This document shows positions 50,025 to 61,149 of a stretch of 64,000 bases of DNA, piece by piece (positions within the stretch are counted from its first letter, which is position 1; each line of letters starts with the position of its first letter). The stretch is from assembly GCF_000237925.1 (NCBI RefSeq), contig NC_031496.1, positions 11,433,428-11,497,427 of the forward strand, written 5' to 3'. The DNA comes from Schistosoma mansoni (taxonomy: Eukaryota; Platyhelminthes; Trematoda; Strigeidida; Schistosomatidae). The position numbers and the translations under genes were made by a program. The notes beneath the pieces were generated by a model that searched no databases, had not been told where the DNA came from, and saw nothing but the letters and a program-made list of their open reading frames with translations.

Positions 50025-51560
50025 TGCTTACCTACTTACGCTTGCTACCGCTCGTGAAGGAGCATAGGCCACTCACCAGCATTCTCCATCCAACTCTGTC
50101 CTGAACAGTCCTTCCCAGCTCTTTCCGGTTGTTATTTATCCTTTTCATGTCTGCTTTCAATTCCCAACATGGTGTGTTTTTTGGTCCTCCACTTTTTGAT
50201 TTTCCTTCACGATTCCAAGTAATTGCCTGGCCTGGTGATGCAGTTTGGTGATTTCCGTATTGTATGTCCTACGCACTCCCAACGTCTTTTCCTAATTTCC
50301 TCCACAGATGGAGGTTGGTTTGTTCTTTCTCACAGTAGGCTGTTCCTGGTGGTATCCGGCCAACAGATATTGAGTAGCTTGAGTAGACAACTGTTTATAA
50401 ATACCTGATCTGTTTGATGTTTGTGGTAGTTCTCCGAATTTCAGCTCCGTACAGTATAACTGTTTTGACGTTCGTATTGAAGGTTCCCACTTTCATATTG
50501 ATTGACATTTGTTTTGAGTTCCATATGTTCCTCAATTGTAGCAATACTGCCCTTGCTTTGCCAATCCTCGCCTTTACGTCTGCATCGGATACTCCTCGTT
50601 CATAGATGATACTTCCCAGATACATGAAAGATTTCATATCTTCCAGAGCTTCTCTATTAAGTGTGATTAGGTCGGTGCTCTCCGTGTTGTATTTGATGAT
50701 CTTGCATTTTTCCCTTGTGTATATTGAGGTCTACTGATGAAGAGGCTGCTGCTATATTTGTTGTCTTCGTCTGTATTTGCTCGTGTGTATGAGATAGGAG
50801 GGCTAGGTCATCTGAAAAGTCTAAATTGTCTAATTGGTCCTGAGATGTCCATTTTATTTCGTGCTTCCCCTCAGATTTTGAGGTCTTTATAATCCGGTCA
50901 ACCACTAGAAGACAGAAAAAGGTGGATAGTAGGCAGTCTTGTCTGACTCCGGTCCTTACTGGAATGCATCTGTCAGCTGTCCTCCATGCACGACTTTGCA
51001 CTGTAGTCCGTCGTATGAAATACTGATGATGTTGACGATCTTCTCAGGTACGCCATAGTGTCGAAGAAGTTTCCATATGTTCCTTCTATCCAAACTGTCA
51101 AACACTTTTTCCTAGTCCAGGAATGTGATGTTTAGTGACGAGTTCCATTCAATTGATTGTTCCACGATTATCCATAGCGTCGCAACTTGATCCATGCACA
51201 ACCGCTCCTTGAGGAATCCAGCCTGCTGATCTCGAAGCTGGACGTCTACTGAATCTTTCATCCACTTCAGCAACACTCTGTTGAAGACTTTCCCTGGTAC
51301 AAACAGTAGTTTGATGCCTCTGTAGTTCTTGCATTTGCTCAAATCTCATTTCTTTAGTATCTTGATGAGGTGTCTTCTTTCCAGTATCTTGGCACTTGTT
51401 CTTCCTCCCAAATTTTCCTGAATAGAGTGTGGAGCATGCTTGCAGTTACTTCTGTGTCTGAATTCAGTGTTTCAGCTGCTTTATTGCTAGGTGCTGATGT
51501 TTTCCTACTCTAGATTTGTCCGATGGCCATCCTGATTTCTTCAATCGTCGGTGGAGTGAC
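50025..51560 (-). mobile_element. LINE with reverse transcriptase remains (SR2/Perere-like), antisense
   Basis: The largest retrotransposon copy here. On the minus strand, in order: TPPTIEEIRMAIGQI (linker), CKNYRGIKLL, QQAGFLKERLCMDQV, FLD-EKVFDSLDR (motif A, D..FD), VRTGVRQDCLLST (motif B), LDFSDDLALLSHT (motif C, xxDD), then YLGSIIYERGVSDADVKARI. The C-terminal region and an AAGTAGGTAAG tail lie near 50030. Frames are broken by several stops and shifts, and the endonuclease part is missing, so it is 5'-truncated and dead. The ends at 24215, 37810 and 44727 are the same family. Confidence 0.85.
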
Positions 51561-51699
51561 ATCTATAGAAATACGTATGCGACACCATATGCAAAGAAAG
51601 AGACCATGACTAAGCCGTAAACAATTGTTTATTGTACAAAAATAACAGACAAAAAATTTCACTCTACTTTTATCACACCTAATTATCCAACCCTATTTA

Positions 51700-52335
51700 G
51701 TTGAGCTAGAAGGTTGTGCTCAAAAGGATAAAATGCAGGAAGAAATGGCATACATTGAAGAATGCCTTATAAAAAAGGATATCCAAAGAAGTTTATTATA
51801 AAACACGGAAAATCCCAAACAAATAACTGTTAACAGAACACCTGTCTTTATCCGACTTGGATTAATAAGTGTAGAGATTTCTGGGAGGATTTATAAAAAT
51901 ATTAAAGCAGAGCTAAGGATAAGCTTCCATGCAGCTTAACTATTTTCGGTTTATAACACTAAATGTTTCTCAAATCAATCAGATCATTACCCTTCTGAGG
52001 TCACCACAAAATGTATTTACGAATTTACATGTACCTGTGGAAGCATTTATATACGAAGGACTGAAATAAGGACGTATACAAGGTTTTCGGAACATATTTC
52101 CCGTAAGTTGTTCCTGGAAGAAAGTAACGTTTTTACAAGTACGATTACTAGACATTTAATAGATAGTGGAAACAACGCAGATGTCTCAAAAGCACTCAAA
52201 ATAACTAACGGGCAATGTACACCACTTTTACTCTATTTTTCAGAGGCCACAACCATCAAGCGCTTCCAACTTGATTTTGTACACAGAAAAAAGTATGAAA
52301 CAACCAACGTTGTCATGGTAAAACAGTTATAAAAT
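51700..52335 (+). mobile_element. Penelope-like retroelement fragment with GIY-YIG-type region (fossil)
   Basis: The last frame (to 52332) reads VYNTKCFSNQ, then KCIYEFTCTCGSIYIRRTE, RFSEHIS, STITRHLIDSGNNADVSKAL. This matches the C-terminal GIY-YIG endonuclease arrangement of Penelope-like elements (CxC..Y, R, EH). Upstream, phrases such as EEMAYIEECLIKKDI fit the segment just after reverse transcriptase. It is truncated and broken in a few places. It abuts the LINE at 51560 and lies 250 bp from a SINE B copy. Confidence 0.7.
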
Positions 52336-52582
52336 TTTAACGCTTTTCAGTTACGTTGCCGCTTTAATGTAGTTCATAACTTAACGTAAAGAATCCCACA
52401 GACGTTCATTCAAGATGTTAACCTTAATTTTATGTTAAATAGGTACCTTGATTGTCATTCATTTATAAACAATTGTTAACAATTCCCTTTATTACCACTT
52501 ACAACATTAACCTCTTCTCCCTTTTTATTGATTTCATCGTCAACATATGAATACTAATCAATCTTAACTATCGTTCATTTTG

Positions 52583-52744
52583 TATTGTTTGTCTTAATCT
52601 TCCCATTGATGATTAGGACTGCAATTGATGAGTCCCGAAGTAAACATCAACTATAGGACGAGGTACATCCAACTGACGAGTCCCGAATAGCACGAAACGC
52701 ACGTCCTGAATTCCACTGCTATCCACCACCCATCTTTGCTTACC
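52583..52744 (+). mobile_element. SINE family B with antisense-like lead
   Basis: TGTATTGTTTGTCTTAATC and TTAGGACTGCAATTG (antisense arm) run into a sense arm with AACATCAACTATAGGACG, the ribozyme and CATCTTTGC. Stems I and II have mismatches, so it is probably inactive. Confidence 0.75.
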
Positions 52745-52945
52745 CATTATGTTAAATGTGTTTTTTCTCTTGTTTCTTAAGTTTTTTTTCGAACTAAACT
52801 TCTTTGATTGCATTATGTAATAGAACTTTTTACAATGATGTTTCTATTGTAAATTTAGGTCGTTTGCAGCTGATGAGAAGCCTTGAACCTTAGTGAATTC
52901 ATTTTATTCTACAATAGTGTTCCTCTCGCTTTATTTTAATAAAGT
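52745..52945. repeat. Unclassified repeat F, uninterrupted copy
   Basis: This copy has no LINE insertion and is the empty-site counterpart of 9575-10585. Confidence 0.6.
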
Positions 52946-53084
52946 GATACTTATTTAAGTAATCTAATTTGTTGTTGTGAATAGATTTTTTGGCAAACTA
53001 AGATTACAGGCTGACCGGTAAAGCTACCCCGTGTCTAGTAGAGACAGGTACCTACCTCAGACAATGGAAGATGGTCGCGTAATT

Positions 53085-53335
53085 TCTTGGATTGGTTGAA
53101 GTTAGTAATAAACATCGTTGGATGCCGGCTCAGTGATCCACAGGTTAAGTGTCCACACGAGATATCGAAGGTCCTGGGTGCGAATCCCACGTTAGGGATC
53201 GTGGATGCGCACTGTTGATGAGTCCCGTACTGGGACGAAACAGATTTTCGGTGCTTTCAGATTTTCAGTGGCGGCCTACCATTGATCGATTCATGATTTC
53301 AATCAAGAACTCAACAATCTTCACAACCCCATTAC
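53085..53335 (+). mobile_element. SINE family A, sense
   Basis: GGATTGGTTGAAGTTAG, A box GGCTCAGTGATCC, B box GGGTGCGAATCCC, ribozyme TTGATGA (C3 lost) without GTC, tail CTTCACAACCCC. Confidence 0.8.
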
Positions 53336-53599
53336 GGATAATTTAAATTTTAGTTTAGAAATGATGTATTTTTCTTTCAAGGATAATGTATTTGTTTGAC
53401 CATATTGATAAACTTTGTGTCAAAAATATTTTTATTTTTCCACTTCGGATTTTATATATCTCCATCTACTTTGGTGCCTATATTTTGGGTATGCTTATAG
53501 CTTACATCACTGGTTAGTTTTAGCTGGATAAATATTGGAACCTAGAGAGTACCAGTCAAGTGTTTCATTATAGAACGGAACTTCTCAGCACTATCTAAT

Positions 53600-53850
53600 C
53601 ACTATCTTTCCAAACATTGAACCCATTAAGTACTTTCTTCCCGATGAGTGCTTAATTACCATATCACTGAGCTGTTAACCAATGGTTTGCTCCCTGTCAT
53701 AGTCGTGAATGTGAACTATTGAAAAGTTCCATGCTTTGATGTGACAGCTGTTCAATACTCTCTGCGTCTCAATAGTTGTCTAACTAAGGTCAATCAATAA
53801 TGTAAATTACAAATTGAACAATCTTCAAAATCCTCTTATACTAAAAAACA
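53600..53850 (+). mobile_element. SINE family A, old copy
   Basis: CACTGAGCTGTTAACC, CATAGTCGTGAATGTGAAC, ATAGTTGTCTAACTAAGG and TCTTCAAAATCCTC are in order. Confidence 0.5.
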
Positions 53851-54079
53851 TATTTGTTACCAAGATACCAAAAACAAAAAAATAATAAACAGTAATTTTT
53901 GTTCAAGAAATTCATTTTGTTATTATTTAGCATAATTAATTAGATAAACTTTTTCTCTCTATCTGCCCTCTATTATTGTTCGTTGACGATTGACCTTTTT
54001 AACAGTCTGTCAAAAAAAATGTATATTCAATGATATTTAGGTTGTATTGCTAGGTTTCAAGTAAACTTTGGCGTCTTCA

Positions 54080-54150
54080 CACATGAATTGATTGATGGAT
54101 TGATTGATTAGTGAATATGTTGATTGATTGATTGGTTGGTTGACTTACTA
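54080..54150. repeat. (GATT)n microsatellite
   Basis: TTGATTGATGGATTGATTG and variants. Confidence 0.8.
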
Positions 54151-54408
54151 ACTGGTTGTTTATTTAAAATACATTTTAAAATTGTAACATAAATGTTAAT
54201 ATCTGAAATGTCTCCTCCTTTTCTAGTTCATTCTTGATTTATTCACATAAACCAAAAAAAACCCAGAACAGAATGAATGTTCAATATTTGAACTAGCCAT
54301 AAATTTGGTTGAATGAAATCAGTTACTAACCTGTTCACACTTCTAAATGGTCTTATCTTTTTTTCTAAACGATGCATTTTGTTACAACAATACTTTTTTT
54401 TAAATTCA

Positions 54409-54480
54409 TTCAGTATTGTTTATTTCACCCCATCGCACGAGCAAGTGGCTATCAGGACTCAGTGGCCGAGTGGAAGTAAG
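54409..54480 (+). mobile_element. SINE family B fragment ending in an AAGT run
   Basis: CACCCCATCGCACGAGCAAG to GGACTCAGTGGCCGAGTGG, stopping abruptly at GAAGTAAGTAAG, which looks like a LINE tail. It may be a SINE-LINE chimera. Confidence 0.55.
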
Positions 54481-55359
54481 TAAGTACATTTACCTTCAAC
54501 AATTAAGATATTCAATTAAAACTGACTTTTGATAGTGAATATTTGAAACCGAAATTTTTAAATTACTGATACTTTTCGAAATAATTATTCTCTAATCACA
54601 TCGTCTGTAGGTGATTTATTCACTGACTTTATTGAAATGAATTTCAGTAATATCACGATTTGACGTAAGTTTGAAATGTATACCAGTCCCTGATGCAAAC
54701 TAAAATATCTTCTAATTTTTTAGAATCAGTGATTGATAAGAAATCCCTGAAATTTAAAGAATTATGTTTTGCTCTTCTCTTCACATATAACTGTAGAGTC
54801 TGTAAAAAACAACAGTCGTTCTATAAATACTTAAAAGTACAATTCTAATATCAAATACATTACATTATAGCGAGTCCACTGTGTTCTCTGTCTTCAATCC
54901 TGATTTAGTGGTGACTAGTAGTGTACTCACTTGTTAGTTCTAGCAATAAATAGATCACATTATGCACTCAATACTACTAGGGTTTCGAAACATCTTAATT
55001 ACGTAACATTATCTAAAACGATTCAACTATAGTCTTATCAAAAATTGCTAACAGCTAGAGAACTATTAAAAATTGAGCAGCATCTGCCAAGTACTTCGCT
55101 TTACTTTGACTCAACACCTTATTTCTCTCTCGCATAGTGAAAGATCCAAGTCACTAAACCATTCCATATCCAGCAGTTCATATATATTCAACCTAAGTTG
55201 ATTTCCTTCAAATACCACTGTCCCCGTCCGTCTTTAACTGTGAGTTACTGTAATATTTTCAAGTTTTGTTTTTAGAAAAACAATTTGGCAAACAATCTAT
55301 GTTTCCGGGTTGTTGCCTCACTTTGACGAAAATTACTTGGATCCATTATGAACTTTGAC

Positions 55360-55520
55360 TTAATAGTCTATTGGTTAAGCTTAAAACTTAAATATTCTGG
55401 ATTCAATCAGTGGCGGAACCATCTGTATACACTAATCTATTATTGTATACAAAAACAAAGTAAGTGCCCCTTGCTTCCTGATTTTCAATGATACATCTAA
55501 TTAACATCAGTTATTGATGA
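55360..55520 (+). mobile_element. SINE family A, old copy
   Basis: TAGTCTATTGGTTAAGC, ATTCTGGATTCAATC and TTGCTTCCTGATTTTCAATG are in order. Confidence 0.45.
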
Positions 55521-55559
55521 ATACCACACGTAAATAATCTACAATCTGATTTATAGAAG

Positions 55560-57187
55560 ATATTAATTATAAAATCAAACATATTTAATAAAGAAAACAA
55601 TATTTATATTTATGTATAGATGTATTCACTTCAACGACAAACAAAAAAAACGAGAGAAAAACAACCAAACAAACAAGAAAGAAAAGAAACAAAATAAAAT
55701 AATAAAAAAAACGGCAAGTGTTTAGGACAGAGATGAAGATGAACAAATCTGTATTATTGTTATTATTAACTTCGTCATTATCATCATCATCGTCATCATT
55801 AGCCGCTAATACAAAAAAAAGAATTCATTTGTAACCAATATACTAATAGTCATAGTAATCTTTAATGTAATAATTACCATAAGATTACTTGAGTGATATA
55901 TATAATATCATCATGTGTAGTTCTTGTTTATTTGAATATGTTTCACCTTATGTATGGTTTTTCATTTAATGTAATATTCTGTAAAATAATATAGAATGTG
56001 TATGTGTATATTTTCATCAGTAGTACATTCATCTGTACTTCTCTTTGAATAATTCTCGTTGCTCATAGGGATGTATATCAATTAGGCACATATTAACATT
56101 GTTAAAATTGCTAATATGATGATCTCTTATTGTTTCCAGTTTTTTTTTAAAAAAAGGAGAATATAATCAGACAATAGAATAGAATATTTAAAGGTTTACA
56201 GTTACACAAATAAAATTGTCCACAGTATTCACAAGATTTCTTTTTAGAAGGGAACGAGAGAACGAGAGGGAGAGGGAGGTGGGAGTATCAAAAAGAAATC
56301 ATTTTATTATATTTAACTATCATCATTTCTTTTGTGTACATATTAGTTCTCAATTGTTTTTTGACTTAATTTTACTTGATCTCCGAATTTCACTACTTCT
56401 CCCCCTCTCTCCTCACATCTTTAAATTTATCAGATATGCAACACACACACAATAAAAACAAAATGAAATTACAATAAAATACTTACAGAAATATGTCATC
56501 ACCTTTAGATCTCTTAAAGTATTACACACATACAGGATTATGTATCGTTTTCCTTTTTCTTCTTGTTTCAAAACTTAGCAACATACACTTCAATTGAATG
56601 AAAAGGAAAAAAAAATTTTTTTTTGAAAATGACTCGTTGAAAAAATTACAAATATTATGTAATATTATTATCATTAATATAAAATGAAGGTAATATCAGT
56701 TAAAGATATTGACAAATAGCATAGATTGGCGTAAATACATACACACACACACAGCAAAGAATATATTATAAGAGTGCCTAATTGAAACTTACACTTACAC
56801 ATGAAAATATGAAGCCAACAACAAATAAACAAAATGAAAGGGAATATAGAAGAAACAAAGTAAAGAAATAAACAAATTGTGTATACACAATCAATCTTCT
56901 TATAGCTTCAATTATGTACAATAAATATGGATCCATAAGATTCATTTATCTACTTTTTCTTAAGTATTTTGTACTATTCAATACAAATTGTGCTCATTTC
57001 AAAATAAGATTTATGAAATGAATATAGATAATGAATGAAAGAGAATCCAACTTCCATATCAGATTGTATACTTTCATTATTATTAATAGTAGTAGAAGTA
57101 GTATTTGAATGATATGACTTATAAATAATATGAATTATGTAATTTACAATGTTATAATCATTTCATCAATTGCACATTCTTTTTTTC
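55560..57187. other. SINE-poor 3' flank of the homeobox exon
   Basis: AT-rich with A- and CA-tracts. It probably includes the 3' untranslated region of the minus-strand gene. No polyadenylation site can be chosen with confidence. Confidence 0.45.
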
Positions 57188-57198
57188 TCTTACCCTTT
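57188..57198 (-). other. Possible splice donor just after the homeobox stop codon
   Basis: Five bases past the TGA the minus strand reads GGGTAAGAG, a strong match to the 5' splice-site consensus. If used, the gene would have an intron immediately after its stop codon, which is short enough not to trigger nonsense-mediated decay. It may be chance. Confidence 0.25.
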
Positions 57199-58883
57199 TC
57201 AATCACCAGTAGTACCACCAATCATATGTTCTTGTTCATTAGATGAAGAACATAATAAATTTTTAGATAAATTTGTTATACTATCAACTAAATGTTCATT
57301 AGATAATAAAATATCTGAATGAATTTGTTGTGATGTTTGTTGATTTTGTCGATGATGTTGTTGTTGTTGAAGAGAATGAATAGATAATCCTGTACGTGTT
57401 GAACGATTTATGTTTGTCATTGAATTTGATCCTGATACTGATACACCGGCTGCCATTGCTGCATTATTAAGTAGATTATTGAATTGTGTAGAGAAGAGTA
57501 ATGATGAATTTGATGATAATACAGATGTTGATGATGGTGAAATTGATCTTGTCAATGTGGATGAACATCCTATTCTGTTTCCTCCACCTGTTACATCTCC
57601 TCTGTTTGAATTCATATTTGCACCAGCGTATACAGCTGCCGCTGCGGCTGCAGCTACTGCCATTGCTGAAATAGATGCAGTGGAATCTGATGATGAGTTT
57701 GATGACTTACTGATCGATAAATTATTTGGTTGATTTAAAAAAGGATTTGAAATAAATGAATTATTATTATAATGACATGATGTATTTGTTACATCATTAG
57801 CTGAACATGAATTAAATGAATTTGACATTTGTAATAGGTTAGATGAATTATTCATGTTATTACTACTAATATTAACATGAGTATTCCCAGTTAGTGAATT
57901 ATTTCTTCGTGAGGTAGATCTTTCTCGATGAGTTTTTTCATTTAATGGACTATTTGTATAATTTGATTTAGTGGTTATACAAGGATTTGTTGGTACGTAT
58001 TGATTATTGTTAGTACCAGTATTTGATGTTGGGGATGGAGGTGAAGAAGCTGACGATGATGATGCTCCACCAGCACCTCCTCCGCTGCCTCCACCAGATG
58101 CTGTAGTGTTACAATTTTCACTAGTGACTGTTTTAAAAACTCCTGATTGGAGAACAAGTCGGCCTTGCATTAATGGTTTAACATAACGTCGTCGAGCATT
58201 AATGAACCAATTATTCACTGTTGTACGTGATAATCCAGTTTCCATAGCAAGCATCATTTTTTCTTCTTCTGAAGGATATGGTTCTCTCAAATGATCAACT
58301 AACCAACCGAATAGACGTTTCCGTGCTGGAAATGGTAGATTAGTTCTAGACAACCCAACAGCTCGTCGAATACTAAATAATGCACCTGACCCAACGCCAC
58401 TAGGGGATGATGATGACGACGATAAAGGCGCTGTTGTCGTTGGCGTTGGTGTTGATGACGTGGTCATTAATGTAGTAGTTGTATTATTATTGACTGACAA
58501 ATTTATTGATGAATTTTCATCAGATTCTGTTGAATTTGAGTCGCCCATATTACTATTATTAGTTCCAGCATTATTATTGTTTATCAATGATTCAGTGAAA
58601 TTTCGATGGTAATGGTGATGATTCCGTTTTTGATCATGATTCATGGTGGAACTAGGTGATAAATTCGTTCGACTAGCTCGTCCACTACTAATACTACTAT
58701 TACTTCCAATCCCTGCTTTGGTTCTATTCGAATTATTACTATTATTGTTGGCATTCATCATATTCCCAATGAAATTATGATTGTATGATTTATTTAAAAA
58801 CTTTAGTTCATTATTTGTATGTAAATGAGCAGTGTTCATCTCTTTGTTTGGTGATTGGCCATGTTTTATTGGTTCTAACAGAT
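57199..58883 (-). CDS. TALE-class homeobox transcription factor, 3' coding exon (MEIS/PREP/TGIF group)
   Basis: A minus-strand frame stays open for more than 600 codons and ends at TGA (57201-57199). Residue numbers here count codon 1 at 59046; that codon is GTG, so it is not a real start. The homeodomain spans about residues 230-292 (58359-58171). It has the three-residue TALE loop PYP (256-258), then helix 3 VNNWFINARRR with W48 (W280), I50 (I282), N51 (N283) and R53 (R285). WFINARRR is typical of MEIS, PREP/PKNOX and TGIF, and differs from PBX (WFGNKRIR) and IRX (WFANARRR). Poly-Asn/Ser/Thr tracts precede it. Gly/Ser, Ala (463-471) and Gln/His tracts follow. The known role of this class is sequence-specific nuclear DNA binding, often with HOX/PBX partners. 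Residues 1-55 look like a translated polypyrimidine tract, so I start the exon at an acceptor (58883). The first in-frame ATG (58839, residue 70) would give 546 residues. No MEIS/PREP N-terminal domain is visible; it may lie in an upstream exon. The exact subclass is uncertain. Confidence 0.85.
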
Positions 58884-58920
58884 CTAATGTAATTGAAAAA
58901 TGGAAGAGGAGTAAACAAAA
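58884..58920 (-). other. Predicted splice acceptor of the homeobox exon
   Basis: Read on the minus strand, a pyrimidine-rich run (TTTTTGTTTACTCCTCTTCC and on) leads to ATTACATTAG, and the exon would begin at 58883. Joining here keeps the homeobox frame, with the exon starting at the second base of a Asp codon (GAT). Translating past this point gives an oily, Thr/Leu/Phe-rich stretch expected of intron sequence, and the open frame runs on into a decayed SINE at 59030-59155. This is inference from sequence only; a transcript would settle it. Confidence 0.55.
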
Positions 58921-59029
58921 AGTCAGTGAAACATTTATTGATTTAGTTAAATCGATTGAAGTTGCAACTGTACTGTTGGTTGCTAATGCAGTAGTTTTAA
59001 TAGTCAAATATTTACCCCGAAATTTAAGT

Positions 59030-59155
59030 ATTCTAGGTTCGACCACTGGTAGAGTTGTGGGTGAACGCTGCTGATGAATTCCACCCTAAAATGAAACAGC
59101 TATTCACTGCTCTTTGGTTTTCAATAGTGCCTCAACCGAGATCAATCTATGACAA
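59030..59155 (+). mobile_element. SINE family A, old 3' half upstream of the homeobox exon
   Basis: TAGGTTCGACC (B box), GAACGCTGCTGATGAATTCC (ribozyme remnant), TTTGGTTTTCAATAGTG. The upstream end of the homeobox reading frame runs through it in antisense, which supports calling that stretch intron. Confidence 0.6.
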
Positions 59156-60619
59156 ATGCGGCTTACAAATTTACTAAATGCCAAAAATATTTGGACGATA
59201 CTGAATAAAATTATACTATGTACAACTTTCTCACAGATTACATGATTAAGTAGTAAGTTAGAAATTCATTATGACATGATTTGTCTAAAAGAAATATTTA
59301 CGACGATGTATCCTTATTATGACCTTTGAGAAGGATGTGAACAACATAGTCATGACGTAACTCTGGCCTCAACAGCTTATGGTCATAAGTTTCTTTTTTT
59401 TCAGAAAGCGCGAACCCATTTCTACTTAAACCCGTACCTAGGAGTAAAACCGGAACTTTCTATGAGACCTTCAAGTGGAGAGTCTGTAAGAAACCCTGGA
59501 CTTAAGTTTTTGTTTGTTGGCACTCGCAAGTAAGGCGCCTACACAATCTTAAAGGAATCGATGTTTCCCATGGGATCCGAACCCTCATCGTAAACGCTCG
59601 CAGACCGAGGTGTTGTAAGTGGGCTTATCGGATTGCAACTGATCTCCTGTAGGACTAAGAAGGAAATTTAAGCTCATGGTATCCTACCAATAACCTACAC
59701 CAAGCATCCCAACATAGTGCACAAGATGTCAGGTCACTTATGCAATTGATAGAATTGTAATTTGATCGATAGAACTCGATCAGTATGAAAAGGACTAAAC
59801 GAACACACAATCGGTTACCACCAAGTGGTCAATAAAGTGAAAATCAAGGTATTGTTAAAATCCATAAATTCAATAATTCAACTTATTACTATATACATTA
59901 AAAAATGAGGTTGAATCAATCCTAGGGACTTGATATACTTAAATTTCGTCTTTAAAACAAATGATGCGGTAGAATAATATGGTGGAAACAATTAAAGACT
60001 CTTGATGCAGCTTAAAAGTGTACAGAATTTATTTCATGTTTTCTTTAGTAATAAAATGAATCACTTCACTACATTTCAGTTTTTATTAGGATAGAGACTG
60101 ACTATGTTTGCTAAATTTTATGGTTTACATTACGAATTGACTTAAGTTGGAAAACCATTGAAAACCAAGAAACATTCGACTTGGGTCGAGTGATCCATTT
60201 CTGAAAGTTTGATCGCTAACGATCTCACACACTGTTTTTCCGAACAAATGGAATTAATTTTTAACATTGAACCCTAAGAGACTTGCCGCTTAGCAAGCAT
60301 AAAAACAGTGTAGTACGAAACCAGGTAAATCTCAGGCAGTAAGCCCATGAATGACATTGCCAAACTAGATCACTTCAAAGGTGTAAAATGTTTAAAATGG
60401 GTGCAATAACGGAGTGAAATGAACTCAGTAACTACGTCATCCGCTAATCCATCACCCTTGGCAGAACAATCAATCCAAAAGTCACATGAACAATATCAAA
60501 GTATACGATAATCTAGGTATTCTGATCTAGAAATCAATTAGGACTGGTTAATACTTTCAGTCAATTGCATTTAGAGTAACAAACTACAGTCTGTTTAAGG
60601 CGACCAGCCGACAAAGTAT
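59156..60619. other. Probable intron or upstream region of the homeobox gene
   Basis: Contains a moderately GC-rich block (59330-59720) with tRNA-like GGGATCCGAACCC, perhaps another old SINE. No further homeobox-gene exon is recognised. Confidence 0.35.
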
Positions 60620-60740
60620 AAGATAAGATGCTCACTAATGATGATTCCATACTAAATCAAAACAGATATTCAATGCTTCTTGGACTTCAAACGTTACCTA
60701 ACTTAATTTAGTCCATGATGCAAACTACAAAATTCCAATT
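60620..60740 (+). mobile_element. SINE family A, old fragment
   Basis: GATGCTCACTAATGATGATTC, CAATGCTTCTTGGACTTC and TTAGTCCATGATGCAAAC. Confidence 0.4.
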
Positions 60741-60973
60741 ACTTTCTAGTATACTTTCAGTTGAATAATAATGATGACTACCAATGACTACCATCATTGG
60801 GTTAGTGTTCAATATTAATAATATAAATGAAAGCATTTAGTTAATTGATCCATCATTTCATCTTATAAAATAGTTTACTCAAAATGAATTTTCGAAATCG
60901 TTTCTATCTACCATATATTACATAACTAAACTATTATCTTGTTTCCTTATAACTATATTTCTTATAAATAATT

Positions 60974-61149
60974 ATTATCAGAAGGGGTTTTTGGAGATTT
61001 CAGTATTTTCATCGTTGAAATCATGAGTCGATTGAAGCTAGACCACCATGGAAAACCTGGATCACTGGACGACCGTTTTGTCCTATTGTGGGACTCCTCA
61101 GCGTGCACATCCACGATCTCGCCTCGCTTCAATTGACTTATGATTTCAA
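60974..61149. mobile_element. SINE family A palindromic dimer with 12-bp target-site duplication
   Basis: The antisense arm (tail, ribozyme with AAA for GAA, to TCTCGCCTCG) flips to a short sense tail (GCTTCAATTGACTTATG). TTATAAATAATT flanks it (60962-60973 and 61150-61161). Confidence 0.85.

Noticed and set aside
57410-57733. 107-codon frame opposite the homeobox exon
   Set aside because: Mirror of the Ser/Asn/Ala-rich coding repeats on the other strand.
58884-59046. N-terminal 55 residues of the homeobox open frame with an apparent hydrophobic segment
   Set aside because: No ATG; the oily stretch is the translated polypyrimidine tract before a splice acceptor and the frame enters an old SINE. 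Not a signal peptide.
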